DNA from: Pseudomonas sp. URMO17WK12:I11
GTDB taxonomy: Bacteria; Pseudomonadota; Gammaproteobacteria; Pseudomonadales; Pseudomonadaceae
Assembly: GCF_007677725.1 (NCBI RefSeq)
Contig: NZ_VEDF01000013.1
Span: 52,931-116,930 of the forward strand
Reading direction: 5' to 3'
Length of the DNA stretch: 64,000 bases
In this document: positions 15,493 to 24,808 of the stretch, one piece after another
How the letters are laid out: every line of letters begins with the position of its first letter
Position numbering within the stretch: the first letter of the stretch is position 1
The notes under the pieces: model-generated
Seen by the model: the letters and a program-made list of their open reading frames with translations, nothing else
Database searches by the model: none
Told to the model about the DNA's origin: nothing
Program-made: the position numbers and the translations under genes

Positions 15493-16785
15493 CTATTGGC
15501 TCATGGCCAGACGTGGCCCGCCGCGTTGCGCCCGGCCGGGAGTCTGAGAGGTTTTCAACACGGCCGTGAGCGCCACCGCCGCCAGCAGCGCTCCCGACAT
15601 GAACAGGTACGAGGCGCCCGGCCCGCCGGTGGCGCCATTGAGGTAGCCGACCAGCCACGAGCCGCCGAACGAACCCAGCGCGCCCATGCTGTTGATCAAT
15701 GCCATGGCCCCACCGGCCACGTTGCTTGGCAAGATTTCCGGGACGATGGCGAAGAATGGTCCGTAAGGAGCGTACATACAGGCCCCGGCGATCACCAACA
15801 GCGCATACGACAACCAGAAATGCTCGGTGCCCAACGCGTAGGAGCCATAGAACGCTACTGCGGCGATCAGCAATGGCGGCCACACGAAGCGCTTGCGCTT
15901 TTGCAAACGGTCCGAAGCCCAGGACACCCCGATCATGCCGATCACCGCCGCCATGTAAGGCACCGAGGCCAGCCAGCCGGCCTCGACGATGTCGACATTG
16001 GCCGCTTGCTTGAGAATCGAAGGCAGCCACAGCACGAAGCCATACACGCCAATGCTCCAGCAGAAGTACTGCAGCGACAGCACGATGACCTGCGGCGAGC
16101 GAAACGCTTCACGGTAGTTCTTTACCGGTTTTATGCCCTGCTGCTCTGCGGCCAGGGCCTGTTGCAGCTGGGTTTTGTCCTGCTCGCTCAACCACTGCAC
16201 CTGCGCCGGGCGATCATCTACCAGGCGCCACCAGATGAACGCCCAGAGTACCGCCGGCAGGCCTTCGATGATGAACATCCAGCGCCAGTCGAAGTGCTTG
16301 ATCAGGTAGCCGGACACCACCGACATCCACAGGATGGTCACCGGGTTGCCCAGCATCAGGAAGGTGTTGGCGCGCGAGCGCTCGGCTCGGGTGAACCAGT
16401 GGCACAGGTACACCAGCATGGCCGGCATGACCGCCGCCTCGACCACGCCGAGCAAAAAGCGAATGGCGATCAGCAGGTAGACGTTGCTGATCATGCCGGT
16501 CAGGGTCGCCAGGCCGCCCCAGAGGATCAGGCTGACGAAGATCAGTTTCTTCACGCTGCGTTTTTCGGCGTAGATCGCGCCGGGGACCTGAAAGAAGAAA
16601 TAACCAAGGAAGAACAGCGCCCCCAGCAGCGAAGACAGCACGGGCGTGATCTTCAGGTCATCGGCCATGCCGGAGGCAGCGGCGAAGCCGTAGTTGGCGC
16701 GGTCCAGGTAGGCCAGGCTGTAGGTGATGAAGACGATCGGGATGATGTACCACCAGCGGCGTGGTGCGAGGCGAGTCGATTGCAT
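15493..16785 (-). CDS. kguT: 2-ketogluconate transporter KguT (MFS, ACS family)
   Basis: This 430-residue MFS permease has 12 helices. YLDRANYGFAAASGMADDL in helix 1, FFLGYFFFQVPGAIYAEKRS and RFLLGVVEAAVMPAMLVYL are ACS-family signatures. In Pseudomonas KguT brings 2-ketogluconate, made outside the inner membrane by gluconate dehydrogenase, into the cytoplasm. AGGAG stands eight bases before ATG 16785. It sits between kguK and kguD, as in other pseudomonads. Confidence 0.92.
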   Translation of the reverse strand: MQSTRLAPRRWWYIIPIVFITYSLAYLDRANYGFAAASGMADDLKITPVLSSLLGALFFLGYFFFQVPGAIYAEKRSVKKLIFVSLILWGGLATLTGMISNVYLLIAIRFLLGVVEAAVMPAMLVYLCHWFTRAERSRANTFLMLGNPVTILWMSVVSGYLIKHFDWRWMFIIEGLPAVLWAFIWWRLVDDRPAQVQWLSEQDKTQLQQALAAEQQGIKPVKNYREAFRSPQVIVLSLQYFCWSIGVYGFVLWLPSILKQAANVDIVEAGWLASVPYMAAVIGMIGVSWASDRLQKRKRFVWPPLLIAAVAFYGSYALGTEHFWLSYALLVIAGACMYAPYGPFFAIVPEILPSNVAGGAMALINSMGALGSFGGSWLVGYLNGATGGPGASYLFMSGALLAAVALTAVLKTSQTPGRAQRGGPRLAMSQ

Positions 16786-16848
16786 GAAGGGTGCTCCTGA
16801 GCGTGTTGTTTTTGTCGCAACAGGGCCGGCATGCCGGCGATCAGAGTT

Positions 16849-17799
16849 TCAGGCACTTCTGCGCAGTTCGTGCGCTTGCAGTTCGCTGCGGCTGGGCAAG
16901 CCTTCCATGTCGCCGCGCGACTGCACCGCGCGGCTGCCGCACCAATTGCCTCGGGCCACCGCCTCGACCAGCGCGCGGCCTTCGAGCAGCGCACTGACCA
17001 CGCCCACGGCAAAGGCATCGCCGGCGCCCACCGTGTCGACCACCTTGGCCACCGGTACGGCCGCGACCTGCCCTGCTTCGCGTTGGTTGCGGTAATAGGC
17101 ACCGGTGTCGCCGAGCTTGATCACCACGTGCTCTACCCCCTGGTCGAGGTAGAAAGCGGCGATATCGGCAGGGGTGCGTTGCCCGGTGAGCAGCCGGCCC
17201 TCTTCCAGACCTGGTAGTACCCACTGCGCCTTGACGGCCAGGGCGTTGATCTCGCGGACCATGCTGGGCTGATCTGGCCACAGCGAAGGGCGCAGGTTGG
17301 GGTCGAACGACACCGTACGCTTGGCTGCGCGCATGCTGTCGATCAGCGCATGAGACAGCGCGCGGCAGCTGCTCGACAGCGCTGGCGGTATGCCCGTAGC
17401 GTGCAGGTGGCGGGCCTTGAGCAGTGTGGGTGACAGCAGCGCAGTGGACATGCGGCTGGCGGCCGAACCTGCGCGGAAGTACTCGACGGCAGGGTCGCTG
17501 CCATCGTCGCAGCGGCTTTTGAGCTGGAAACCGGTCGGACAGCCGGCGTCGATCTCGACACTGCCGCAGTCCAACCCTTCCCGGCGCAGGCTAGCGAGTA
17601 CGAAGCGCCCTAGCGAGTCATCCCCGACCCGGCTCAGCCAGCGCACGGCAAAGCCCAGGCGTGCCAGACCAATGGCAACGTTGCTGTCAGCGCCCGCAAT
17701 GCGCTTGCTGAAGGCGCCAACCTGGGCAAGGTCACCGGCTTGCTCGGCGACGAACATGGCCATGGTCTCGCCGAAGCACAACACGTCATGCTCACGCAT
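16849..17799 (-). CDS. kguK: 2-ketogluconate kinase KguK (PfkB family)
   Basis: This 316-residue ribokinase-fold sugar kinase has an N-terminal region with AGADSNVAIGLARLG and the C-terminal PfkB signature DTVGAGDAFAVGV, whose Asp is the catalytic base. It would phosphorylate 2-ketogluconate to 2-keto-6-phosphogluconate. The start overlaps the end of kguE by 8 bases, so translation is coupled. The family also contains 2-keto-3-deoxygluconate kinases, which differ little in sequence; neighbours kguE, kguT and kguD fix the assignment. Confidence 0.92.
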   Translation of the reverse strand: MREHDVLCFGETMAMFVAEQAGDLAQVGAFSKRIAGADSNVAIGLARLGFAVRWLSRVGDDSLGRFVLASLRREGLDCGSVEIDAGCPTGFQLKSRCDDGSDPAVEYFRAGSAASRMSTALLSPTLLKARHLHATGIPPALSSSCRALSHALIDSMRAAKRTVSFDPNLRPSLWPDQPSMVREINALAVKAQWVLPGLEEGRLLTGQRTPADIAAFYLDQGVEHVVIKLGDTGAYYRNQREAGQVAAVPVAKVVDTVGAGDAFAVGVVSALLEGRALVEAVARGNWCGSRAVQSRGDMEGLPSRSELQAHELRRSA

Positions 17800-18583
17800 G
17801 GCTCACCTCCTCGCCTGCGCCAAGTGTCAAGCCCAAGCTGCCAAGGGTTTGCACCTGGGCGCGGGTCACGGCCAGCAGGTCGTCGCTGACCAGCGGGTAC
17901 TCCACTGCCCGAACCAGGCCTGGGGTGAATTCCTCGAATAACCCTTGCCAGGCCTGCAGATCATCGGCCTTGGGCACGACTGCGTGCAAACGACCGTCAG
18001 CGCCACGCTGGACCGCCTTGCAGTGCACGTAGCGCACCCAGCGGCCCAGTTGCCGCGCCGCCTGCAGCGCTGACTCGCCCTGCCATTGCCAATTGCCGAT
18101 ATCGAAGGTCATGCCCAGCGGCAATCCCCAACCCTCGGCATGCTGGAAGAAACGCAGCATGGGCTCGATCCGCCCGCCTTGCACAGTCTGGTCATTCTCG
18201 ACCAGCAGCAGAGGCCCGCCCTCGCCGAGCATGGCCTGCAAGGCCGGCAGTTGGCAGCGTTCGTGGTAGTGACCGAGCGACACCTTCAGCGCCACCGCCC
18301 CTAGCGCCTTGGCCTGGGCAAGTTTGGTCGGCAATTGCGGGTCGGGCTGGCCATCGCGGGTCCACAGCTCAAGCGGTGAAGAGTACAAGGCTTCAAGGCC
18401 AGACCTGACGACGGCCTGGCGCAAGGCGGCAGCATCGACAGGTGCGTCGAATAACTCCTCGCGCAACTCGATGCGGCGGACACCGGCCGCCACAAGCAAT
18501 GGGATGAAGCTGGCCTGGCCACGTTGGCGTACAAGGTCTGCGCCGTAGCTGGAAAGGCTGATGGAAACGGGGTTCGGGTGCAT
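17792..18583 (-). CDS. kguE: KguE, sugar isomerase/epimerase-like TIM-barrel protein
   Basis: This 263-residue protein of the xylose-isomerase-like TIM-barrel superfamily is the first gene of the kgu operon. Visible features are the barrel strands RRIELREELFDAP, LLLVENDQTVQGG and LGMTFDIGNWQW, with acidic and His residues that usually bind a metal. It is called an epimerase from its family; its exact reaction in 2-ketogluconate use is not settled. ATG 18583 has AAGGA eight bases upstream. A longer frame begins at 18628 but would place the PtxS operator inside the gene, so it is rejected. Confidence 0.85.
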   Translation of the reverse strand: MHPNPVSISLSSYGADLVRQRGQASFIPLLVAAGVRRIELREELFDAPVDAAALRQAVVRSGLEALYSSPLELWTRDGQPDPQLPTKLAQAKALGAVALKVSLGHYHERCQLPALQAMLGEGGPLLLVENDQTVQGGRIEPMLRFFQHAEGWGLPLGMTFDIGNWQWQGESALQAARQLGRWVRYVHCKAVQRGADGRLHAVVPKADDLQAWQGLFEEFTPGLVRAVEYPLVSDDLLAVTRAQVQTLGSLGLTLGAGEEVSHA

Positions 18584-18597
18584 TGTTGTTGTCCTTA

Positions 18598-18611
18598 TGA
18601 AACCGGTTTCA
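18598..18611. promoter_or_regulatory. PtxS operator in front of kguE
   Basis: The perfect palindrome TGAAACCGGTTTCA is the known PtxS binding site of pseudomonads. It lies 14 bases upstream of the kguE start, next to the ribosome site, so PtxS would block transcription of kguEKTD until 2-ketogluconate releases it. Confidence 0.92.
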
Positions 18612-18650
18612 TTTTTGTTGAAATGCATGGGCAGCGCTGCTGCCCGGTGA

Positions 18651-19673
18651 TCAGGTTGGGCGTTGGGTAGAACCTCGGGTAATCAGCGATGCTTTGAACG
18701 CGATGCGCTTGGGCGCTTCGATGCTACCGCGCAGGCGCTCGAGCAGGCACTCGAAGGCCGCGACGCCGATGCGGTTGGTCGGTTGGGCCAGCGCGGTGAT
18801 ACCGCTGCCGACCAGGGGATACCAGTCCAGCTCGTCCAGCGCGATCAGCCCGACGTCGTCGAACAGCTTGCAGCCCGATTCGTGCAGCACGCGGGTAACG
18901 GCCAAGGTAGCGACGCCGTTGAAGGTGAAGATCGCTTGCGGGCCATGGCCGCGGCTGCCGAGGAAAGCGCCGAGCCGTGCTGGCAGGCTGGCATCGAGTT
19001 CCAGCAGTTGCTGGCGCATGCCGTTACGTTTGCTGATCGAGGCGCCGAAGGCTGCCACTCGTTCCTGGCGCGAGCTGGTGCCATCGAGCGGCTCGGTGAC
19101 GGCGAGGATATCGCGATACCCTTGGGCCTGCAGATGGTCCAGGGCCTGCTCGACGGCATCGGCGTTGTCCAGCCCGACCAGGTCGACGTTCAGCTCAGGC
19201 AGCTGCCGGTCGACCAGCACCAGGGGAATGTCACGTTGCAGGTTGAGCAGCTCGCCTTGGTGACGGCCCAGGGTGTTCACGATCAGCCCTTCGACGTTGT
19301 AGGACTGCAGGGCGGTCAGGTGATGACGCTCCTGCTCATCGTCGCGGTTGGTGTTGCACACCACCAGGCTGTAGCCGTGCTGGCGGCAGGCCGTTTCCAC
19401 GCCGTGCATCACGGCCACTGAGTAGGGATTGAGAATGTCGGCCACGAGCATGCCGATCAGCCGCGTCTGGCCGCGCTTGAGGCCGCGGGCCATCTGGTTG
19501 GGGCGGTAGCCTAGGCGCTCGATGACTTCTTCCAGGCGCTTGGCGGTAGCGTCGGCCAGGAGCTGGCGGTCGCCGCCGATGTATCGCGAAACCGTGGCCT
19601 TGGACACACCGGCCACTCGCGCCACCTCACTGATGGTCACCCGCCCGCGGGCAGGCGATGCTGAATCTGTCAC
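18651..19673 (-). CDS. ptxS: LacI-family repressor PtxS
   Basis: This 340-residue regulator has a LacI-type helix-turn-helix, VTISEVARVAGVSKATVSRY, a linker containing RPNQMARGLKRGQT, and a periplasmic-binding-protein-like sensor domain ending in FKASLITRGS. In pseudomonads PtxS binds 2-ketogluconate and controls gad, kgu and its own gene. I chose the GTG start at 19673 because AAGGGG lies seven bases upstream and it gives the usual 340-residue length; ATG 19706 has no ribosome site. Its operator at 19711-19724 is then 37 bases before the gene, which fits autoregulation. Confidence 0.92.
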   Translation of the reverse strand: MTDSASPARGRVTISEVARVAGVSKATVSRYIGGDRQLLADATAKRLEEVIERLGYRPNQMARGLKRGQTRLIGMLVADILNPYSVAVMHGVETACRQHGYSLVVCNTNRDDEQERHHLTALQSYNVEGLIVNTLGRHQGELLNLQRDIPLVLVDRQLPELNVDLVGLDNADAVEQALDHLQAQGYRDILAVTEPLDGTSSRQERVAAFGASISKRNGMRQQLLELDASLPARLGAFLGSRGHGPQAIFTFNGVATLAVTRVLHESGCKLFDDVGLIALDELDWYPLVGSGITALAQPTNRIGVAAFECLLERLRGSIEAPKRIAFKASLITRGSTQRPT

Positions 19674-19710
19674 GGCGAAGCCCCTTGTGGTTGTTGTAGG
19701 CGACATCGTA

Positions 19711-19724
19711 TGAAACCGGTTTCA
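19711..19724. promoter_or_regulatory. PtxS operator upstream of ptxS
   Basis: A second perfect TGAAACCGGTTTCA. It lies upstream of ptxS and supports autorepression. Confidence 0.92.
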
Positions 19725-19902
19725 ATACAGCAAAACCGATGGCGTCCGTCAACCCTCCGCTGGTCGGGAGGCATAGTCGAACGCCATAATTTACATCAGA
19801 TAAACCTCGTAACCTATTGTTTAAACACGTCTTGTTGGGTGAAGCATTAACCTCTAGGCGAGCACTGGCAAAACCGGTGCTCTACCACGTGCTCCTCGGT
19901 CC

Positions 19903-21138
19903 TCAGCGCAAATCTTTCACGTCCTTGGCACTTACCTTGGCACCCTGGTTACCCCAGCTGGTGCGAATGAAGTTCACCACGTCAGCCACCTCCTGATCGC
20001 TCAACCGCCAGCCGAACGCCGGCATGGTGAATTTCGACGGTGTCGTGTGGGTTGCAGGCAGCGTCCCGCCTGCCAGTACGATGTGGATCAACGATGTCGC
20101 ATCGGCTGTCTGCACCACCGGGTTGCCAGCCAGCGCCGGGAACACCCGGGTATAACCGTGGCCATCGGTGCGGTGACAGGCCGCGCAGTTGTCGATGTAC
20201 ACCGAGGCACCCGCCTTGCTGTCGTCGCCTTTCCACAAGGCATCGGCTACCTGCTGGTCATACGCATGCGGTTGGTCGTCGGGATTGCTTGGCGGCAGCG
20301 TCTTGAGGTAACGGGCGATGGCCGTCAGGTCGTCGTCGCTGAGGTGTTGCAGGCTGTGCTCGACCACATCGCTCATACCGCCGAACACCGCACTGCGGTC
20401 ACTGCGGCCGGTCTTGAGGAACTGCACCAGTTGCTCTTCGCTCCAGCTGCCCAAGCCGTCCTTGTGATCGCCGCGCAGGCTCTTGGCGATCCAGCCTTCA
20501 AGCGGCGCGCTGCCGGCCAGAAACTGCTCGCCGTCGGCCGGGCTCAGGGCTTTTTCCTGCATGGTCAACGCTCGCGGCGTATGGCAAGCGCCACAGTGGC
20601 CCAGGCCTTCGACCAGATACGCGCCGCGGCTGACCACCGGGTCCGCACCACTTGGGGCCTGCCAGGCCTTGACCTCGGGGGCGAACAGCCCACGCCAGAT
20701 CGACAGCGGCCAGCGCATGCTCAAGGGCCAGGGAATGTCGGTCGGCTTGTTGGCTTGCTCCACAGGTGCCACCCCGTGCATGAAATAGGCATACAGCGCC
20801 TGCATGTCGGCATCGCTTACCCGCGCATAGGACGGGTACGGCATGGCCGGATACAGCGTGCTGCCGTCCTTGGCGATGCCCCTGCGCACGGCATTGTCGA
20901 AGTCGGCGAAGCTGTAGTTGCCGATGCCGCTGGCATGCGGGGTGATGTTGGTGGAGTACACCGTGCCGATTGGGGTTTGCATCGGCAGACCGCCAGCGAA
21001 CGGCTTGCCGTCCTTGGCGGTGTGGCAGGCAACGCAGTCGCCGGCACGGGCGAGGTATTGGCCTTGCTTGATCAGGGCGTCATCGGCATGGCTGGCGGCG
21101 CTGCCGAGCAGTAAAGAGGCGATCAACAGATTTTTCAT
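19903..21138 (-). CDS. Gluconate 2-dehydrogenase, cytochrome c subunit
   Basis: This 411-residue exported triheme cytochrome c has a signal peptide (MKNLLIASLLLGSAASHADD) and three heme sites: CVACH, CGACH and CAACH. It takes electrons from the flavin subunit and passes them to the ubiquinone pool at the periplasmic face. ATG 21138 is preferred over 21144 because GAGGAG is eight bases before it. It is the last gene of the gad operon, 12 bases after the flavin subunit. The family also serves sorbitol and 2-ketogluconate dehydrogenases; PtxS operators and kgu neighbours support gluconate as substrate. Confidence 0.9.
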   Translation of the reverse strand: MKNLLIASLLLGSAASHADDALIKQGQYLARAGDCVACHTAKDGKPFAGGLPMQTPIGTVYSTNITPHASGIGNYSFADFDNAVRRGIAKDGSTLYPAMPYPSYARVSDADMQALYAYFMHGVAPVEQANKPTDIPWPLSMRWPLSIWRGLFAPEVKAWQAPSGADPVVSRGAYLVEGLGHCGACHTPRALTMQEKALSPADGEQFLAGSAPLEGWIAKSLRGDHKDGLGSWSEEQLVQFLKTGRSDRSAVFGGMSDVVEHSLQHLSDDDLTAIARYLKTLPPSNPDDQPHAYDQQVADALWKGDDSKAGASVYIDNCAACHRTDGHGYTRVFPALAGNPVVQTADATSLIHIVLAGGTLPATHTTPSKFTMPAFGWRLSDQEVADVVNFIRTSWGNQGAKVSAKDVKDLR

Positions 21139-21150
21139 GTGCATCGCTCC

Positions 21151-22935
21151 TCAAACCTGAACCAGCGGGCCAGGGTTTTTCAGGTACTGCTCGCGGATCG
21201 CCCGCGCCGACCAGTAGGTCAAGGCCGCCACCAGCCCGGTGGGGTTGTAGCCCAGGCCTTGGGGGAATGCCGAAGCGCCCGGCACGAACACGTTGTGCAC
21301 GTCCCAGCTTTGCAGGTAGCGGTTAAGCGCGCTGGTGCGTGGATTGGTGCCCATGATTGCCCCGCCGTTCAGGTGGGTAGTCTGGTAGTTGGCGGTGTTG
21401 AAGTGTTCCTTGACCTTCTTGCCCAGCACGGCGATGGATGTCGGGTTCATCGCCTGGGCGATCTTGCTCAGTTTGTCGACCATGAACTGGTTCATCTTGA
21501 TGTCGTTTTCCTGCCAGTCGAAGGTCATGCGCAGCAACGGCTGGCCGTACGCATCGCGGTAGGTGGGGTCCAGGTCGAGGTAGTTGCCGCGGTAGGACTG
21601 GTGGGCCCCGTGGGCGTCCATCGACACCTGGTGGGTGTAGTAGTCGGCGGTAGCCTTCTTCCAGGCGCTGCCCCACGCGGGCGTGCCTGGTGGCGTGCCG
21701 CCCCCGGCAATCGGCCGGGTTCCGGCCTGGTTGACCCACATCGGCGAGCCACCGACGAAGCCATGCGGGCCATGGTCGAAGTTGTCGGCGTTGAAATCGT
21801 CGATGGCCACGCCGTTGCCGCCGGCACCGATGAAGTTGTTGGTATAAGTGTTCTTGTCGAAGAAGGCCTTCACCGTGCCCATGTTCTGATAGGCGAAGTT
21901 ACGCCCGACCACGCCTTCGTTTTTCACTGGGTCATAGGGCTTGCCGATGCCCGAAAGCAGCATCAGGCGCACGTTGTTGAACTGGAAGGCAGCGAGGATG
22001 ACGATGTCCGCAGGCTGCTCCACTTCACGGCCCTGGGCATCGATGTAGGTGACCCCGGTGGCCTTGCGCTTGCTGTCATCGAGGTTGACCCGAAGCACAT
22101 GCGCATTGGCGCGCAGCTCGAAGTTCGGCACCTGGCGCAACGCCGGCAGAATGTTCACGTTCGGCGAGGCCTTGGAGTACATGTAGCAGACGTAGCCACT
22201 GCAGAAGCCGCAGAAGTTGCACGGCCCCATCTGCGCCCCGTATGGGTTGGTGTACGGCCCTGAGGTGTTGGCAGACGGCAGGTTGTACGGCTTGTAGCCC
22301 AGGCTTGCAGCAGCCTTGGCGTACAGCTGCGCAGACACCACATTCTTCTGCGCCGGCAGCGGGAACGGGTTGGAGCGGTCGGGTGCGTAGGGGTTGCCGC
22401 CCTTCCCTTCGCCGACCAGCTTGCCTTGCACGGTCCAGGCCTGGCCGGAGGTACCGAAGACTTTTTCGGCGAAATCGAAGTACGGCTCCAGCTCTTCATA
22501 GCTGACGCCGAAGTCCTGGATGGTCATGTCTTGTGGAATGAAGCTTTTGCCGTAGCGTTCTTCGTAGTGGCTGCGCATGCGCAACTCGATCGGGTCCACA
22601 CGAAAGTGCACGCCCGACCAGTGCAGGCCGGCGCCGCCCACGCCCTTGCCGGGCAAGAACGCGCCGAGCTGACGATTGGGCAGCGCTACGTCATTGATGC
22701 TGTGACGGATGGTCACGGTTTCTTTCGAGACGTCGACGAACAGCTTCTTGCGGATGCTGTAGGTCAGCTCGTCGATCACCTGCGGGTAGCTGCCATCAGG
22801 ATAGGTGTCCTGCATCGGCCCGCGCTCCAGCGCCACCACGTTGAGGCCGGCCTCGGTAAGCTCCTTGGCCATGATCGCGCCGGTCCAGCCGAAGCCGACG
22901 ATCACCGCGTCAACCTTCTTCAATGCATTGGCCAT
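21151..22935 (-). CDS. Gluconate 2-dehydrogenase, flavoprotein (GMC) subunit
   Basis: This 594-residue GMC-type oxidoreductase has the FAD-binding loop DAVIVGFGWTGAIMAKELTE at the N-terminus, a cysteine-rich stretch MGPCNFCGFCSGYVC, and the C-terminal active-site region with HLNGGAIMGTNPRTSALN and GASAFPQGLGYNPTG. It oxidises D-gluconate to 2-ketogluconate in the periplasm. It has no signal of its own; it is probably carried across by the Tat-signal-bearing gamma subunit encoded just before it (2-base gap). Confidence 0.92.
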   Translation of the reverse strand: MANALKKVDAVIVGFGWTGAIMAKELTEAGLNVVALERGPMQDTYPDGSYPQVIDELTYSIRKKLFVDVSKETVTIRHSINDVALPNRQLGAFLPGKGVGGAGLHWSGVHFRVDPIELRMRSHYEERYGKSFIPQDMTIQDFGVSYEELEPYFDFAEKVFGTSGQAWTVQGKLVGEGKGGNPYAPDRSNPFPLPAQKNVVSAQLYAKAAASLGYKPYNLPSANTSGPYTNPYGAQMGPCNFCGFCSGYVCYMYSKASPNVNILPALRQVPNFELRANAHVLRVNLDDSKRKATGVTYIDAQGREVEQPADIVILAAFQFNNVRLMLLSGIGKPYDPVKNEGVVGRNFAYQNMGTVKAFFDKNTYTNNFIGAGGNGVAIDDFNADNFDHGPHGFVGGSPMWVNQAGTRPIAGGGTPPGTPAWGSAWKKATADYYTHQVSMDAHGAHQSYRGNYLDLDPTYRDAYGQPLLRMTFDWQENDIKMNQFMVDKLSKIAQAMNPTSIAVLGKKVKEHFNTANYQTTHLNGGAIMGTNPRTSALNRYLQSWDVHNVFVPGASAFPQGLGYNPTGLVAALTYWSARAIREQYLKNPGPLVQV

Positions 22936-22937
22936 GC

Positions 22938-23684
22938 TTATGCCCTCTCCCCACGAATCGAAACGGCTGGGAACGGGTACGGCTCGTTGCGTTCGGCCCA
23001 GTCCATGAAATCGGCCCGAGCACCGGGGAAGCCCACTTGAGTCCAGCCGACCATGCCTTTGTTACCGCCGTGGATGGGGTCGCAGAAAAAACCTTCGCGG
23101 GTGTTTTGCAGCAACAGGCTGAAAAACAGCTTGGCCGGCACCTGCTCGAAGGCGATGTCGCCCGCCTCGATCGCCGATAGAACTTTATCCTGGGTAGCGC
23201 TGTCTTGGGCGGCGAAGGCTTTGCCGCTGCTGTCCTTGCACCAGGCATCGGCCGCGGCGATCCCCAGACGGTAGATCTGCTGCGGGTTGAGCTGCATCTG
23301 GTAGCCAAGCTCCGGGGCGGCATCGGCATTGAATGGGCCTTGCATGTACCACAGGGCGCCGGTGGCATAAGGCGTGTTCATCTGGCGGTCGATGAACTCG
23401 CCAGCACCGGCTTCCAGGGCGCCAGGGCCGAGATCATCGGCGGGAATCAAGCGTGCCACTGCCGCTTGCACGAACGCCCACTCTTCGGCGGTGAAGAACG
23501 TGGGCTGGTAGTCGCTGGGCGGCGGCGTGGCAGGTACCTTGCGCGGTGCGGCTGGGGCGTGCACCGGCTCTGCGAGCAGCTGGCTCGCGCCCAGCCCCGT
23601 GCTGGCCACGGTGACCACCGGTATCAAGGTCAGCGTCTTGCGCAGAAAGTCCCGCCTCGGGTGGTCGGGTGCATGGTCAGACAT
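22938..23684 (-). CDS. Gluconate 2-dehydrogenase, gamma subunit (Tat signal)
   Basis: This 248-residue small subunit begins with a twin-arginine signal (HPRRDFLRKTLTLIPVV followed by a hydrophobic stretch and a cleavable ASQLLAEP), then a gluconate 2-dehydrogenase subunit 3 domain with FFTAEEWAFVQAAVARLIP and FFCDPIHGGNKGMVGW. It is needed for export and assembly of the flavin subunit. First gene of the gad operon; the PtxS operator is 106 bases upstream of ATG 23684. Confidence 0.92.
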   Translation of the reverse strand: MSDHAPDHPRRDFLRKTLTLIPVVTVASTGLGASQLLAEPVHAPAAPRKVPATPPPSDYQPTFFTAEEWAFVQAAVARLIPADDLGPGALEAGAGEFIDRQMNTPYATGALWYMQGPFNADAAPELGYQMQLNPQQIYRLGIAAADAWCKDSSGKAFAAQDSATQDKVLSAIEAGDIAFEQVPAKLFFSLLLQNTREGFFCDPIHGGNKGMVGWTQVGFPGARADFMDWAERNEPYPFPAVSIRGERA

Positions 23685-23789
23685 GTGGAATCCTCATCGG
23701 CTTTCAGGGCAGTTCCAGCTTCCCTCTGGTCAGGGATCAGCGGCTGCCGCTTTTGAAAGCCGCGTACTCTAGCCGGTTCCAAATGATGA

Positions 23790-23803
23790 TGAAACCGGTT
23801 TCA
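23790..23803. promoter_or_regulatory. PtxS operator in the gad/LysR divergent promoter
   Basis: A third perfect TGAAACCGGTTTCA. It lies between the gad operon (starts 23684, minus) and a LysR gene (starts 23860, plus), so PtxS could control both. Confidence 0.92.
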
Positions 23804-23859
23804 TCGCAGCGCTCAACAGCTTAGGGCTTATCATGTGCGCTGCATCTTTGAGGTCCGCC

Positions 23860-24711
23860 ATGATCGATTGGGAAAACCTGCGGCATTTCGCTGCATTCAT
23901 CAGCACTGGCTCGCTCTCGGCGGCAGCCAAGCAGCTGGGTGTCGACCATGCCACCGTGGCCCGGCGTATCGCCGCGCTGGAGGCCGCGTTACAGCTCAAA
24001 TTGGTCGATCGCAGGGCCAGGGCCTATGCATTGACCGAACAGGGGCGGCGCGTGGGCGAATACGCCGAGCAGATGACGCAGTCGTCGTTCGCCTTGGAGC
24101 ACTTCGCCACGGCCGGCCAGCAACGCGTGGAAGGTGAAGTGGTGCTGGCCGCACCGCCGGCGCTGCTGGGCAGCATCATTGCCCGACACCTGGGCAGTTT
24201 GGCCCAGCGTTATCCGCAGCTGCGCCTGCGCCTGGTCGGCAGCAAATCGCGCGCCTCGCTGGCCCGCCGTGAGGCTGACATCAGCATCACGCTCGCCAGG
24301 CCGACCGAGCCCACCTTGGTGGCCAGCCTGCTGGGTTACCTGGATTACCGCCTGTACGCTTCGCCTGGCTACCTGCGCAGCAGCAGCCCTGGTCGCTACA
24401 TCGGCTACGACGCTTCACAGGCCCGCTCGCCGCAGCAACAGTGGCTTAACCGCCAACGCGGCGAGCAGCCGTTGGTGTTGCAAAGCAACGACCTGCGCAT
24501 CCAGGCCCAGGCGGCGGCCGGTGGCGTGGGCATCGCTTGCTTGCCGGCATTCATGGCCCTGGAGCATGGGCTGGCGGACGCCGGTCGTGAAGACCAGGCC
24601 ATGAGCATCGAGATCTGGTTGGCCGTGCACGAGGATGTACGCAACACGCCGCGCATCAAGGCAGTGACCGACTTTTTGCAAGAGCAGGTCAAGCCGTTAC
24701 TGCGCTTGTGA
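23860..24711 (+). CDS. LysR-type transcriptional regulator
   Basis: This 283-residue regulator has an N-terminal winged helix-turn-helix (ENLRHFAAFISTGSLSAAAK, then DHATVARRIAALE) and an effector domain (VEGEVVLAAPPALLGSIIAR, ASPGYLRS). ATG 23860 has GAGG six bases upstream and matches the usual LysR N-terminus; the in-frame ATG at 23833 adds nine poor residues. It is divergent from the gad operon and shares its promoter region, including a PtxS operator 57 bases upstream. It may regulate gad or the downstream aldo-keto reductase. Confidence 0.88.
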   Translation: MIDWENLRHFAAFISTGSLSAAAKQLGVDHATVARRIAALEAALQLKLVDRRARAYALTEQGRRVGEYAEQMTQSSFALEHFATAGQQRVEGEVVLAAPPALLGSIIARHLGSLAQRYPQLRLRLVGSKSRASLARREADISITLARPTEPTLVASLLGYLDYRLYASPGYLRSSSPGRYIGYDASQARSPQQQWLNRQRGEQPLVLQSNDLRIQAQAAAGGVGIACLPAFMALEHGLADAGREDQAMSIEIWLAVHEDVRNTPRIKAVTDFLQEQVKPLLRL

Positions 24712-24808
24712 ATTTATGCAGACTCCATGTGCAGCTATCTGGAATTTTCGCAACTGAACGCGCGCAGTAAGCTCCCCTCCAACGCTTTACAACCCTTGGG
24801 AGCAGCAT

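Noticed and set aside
19860..19882. Hairpin GAGCACTGG / CCGGTGCTC after the gad operon as a terminator
   Set aside because: No T run follows on the minus strand and one pair is a wobble; it may end transcription but cannot be called.
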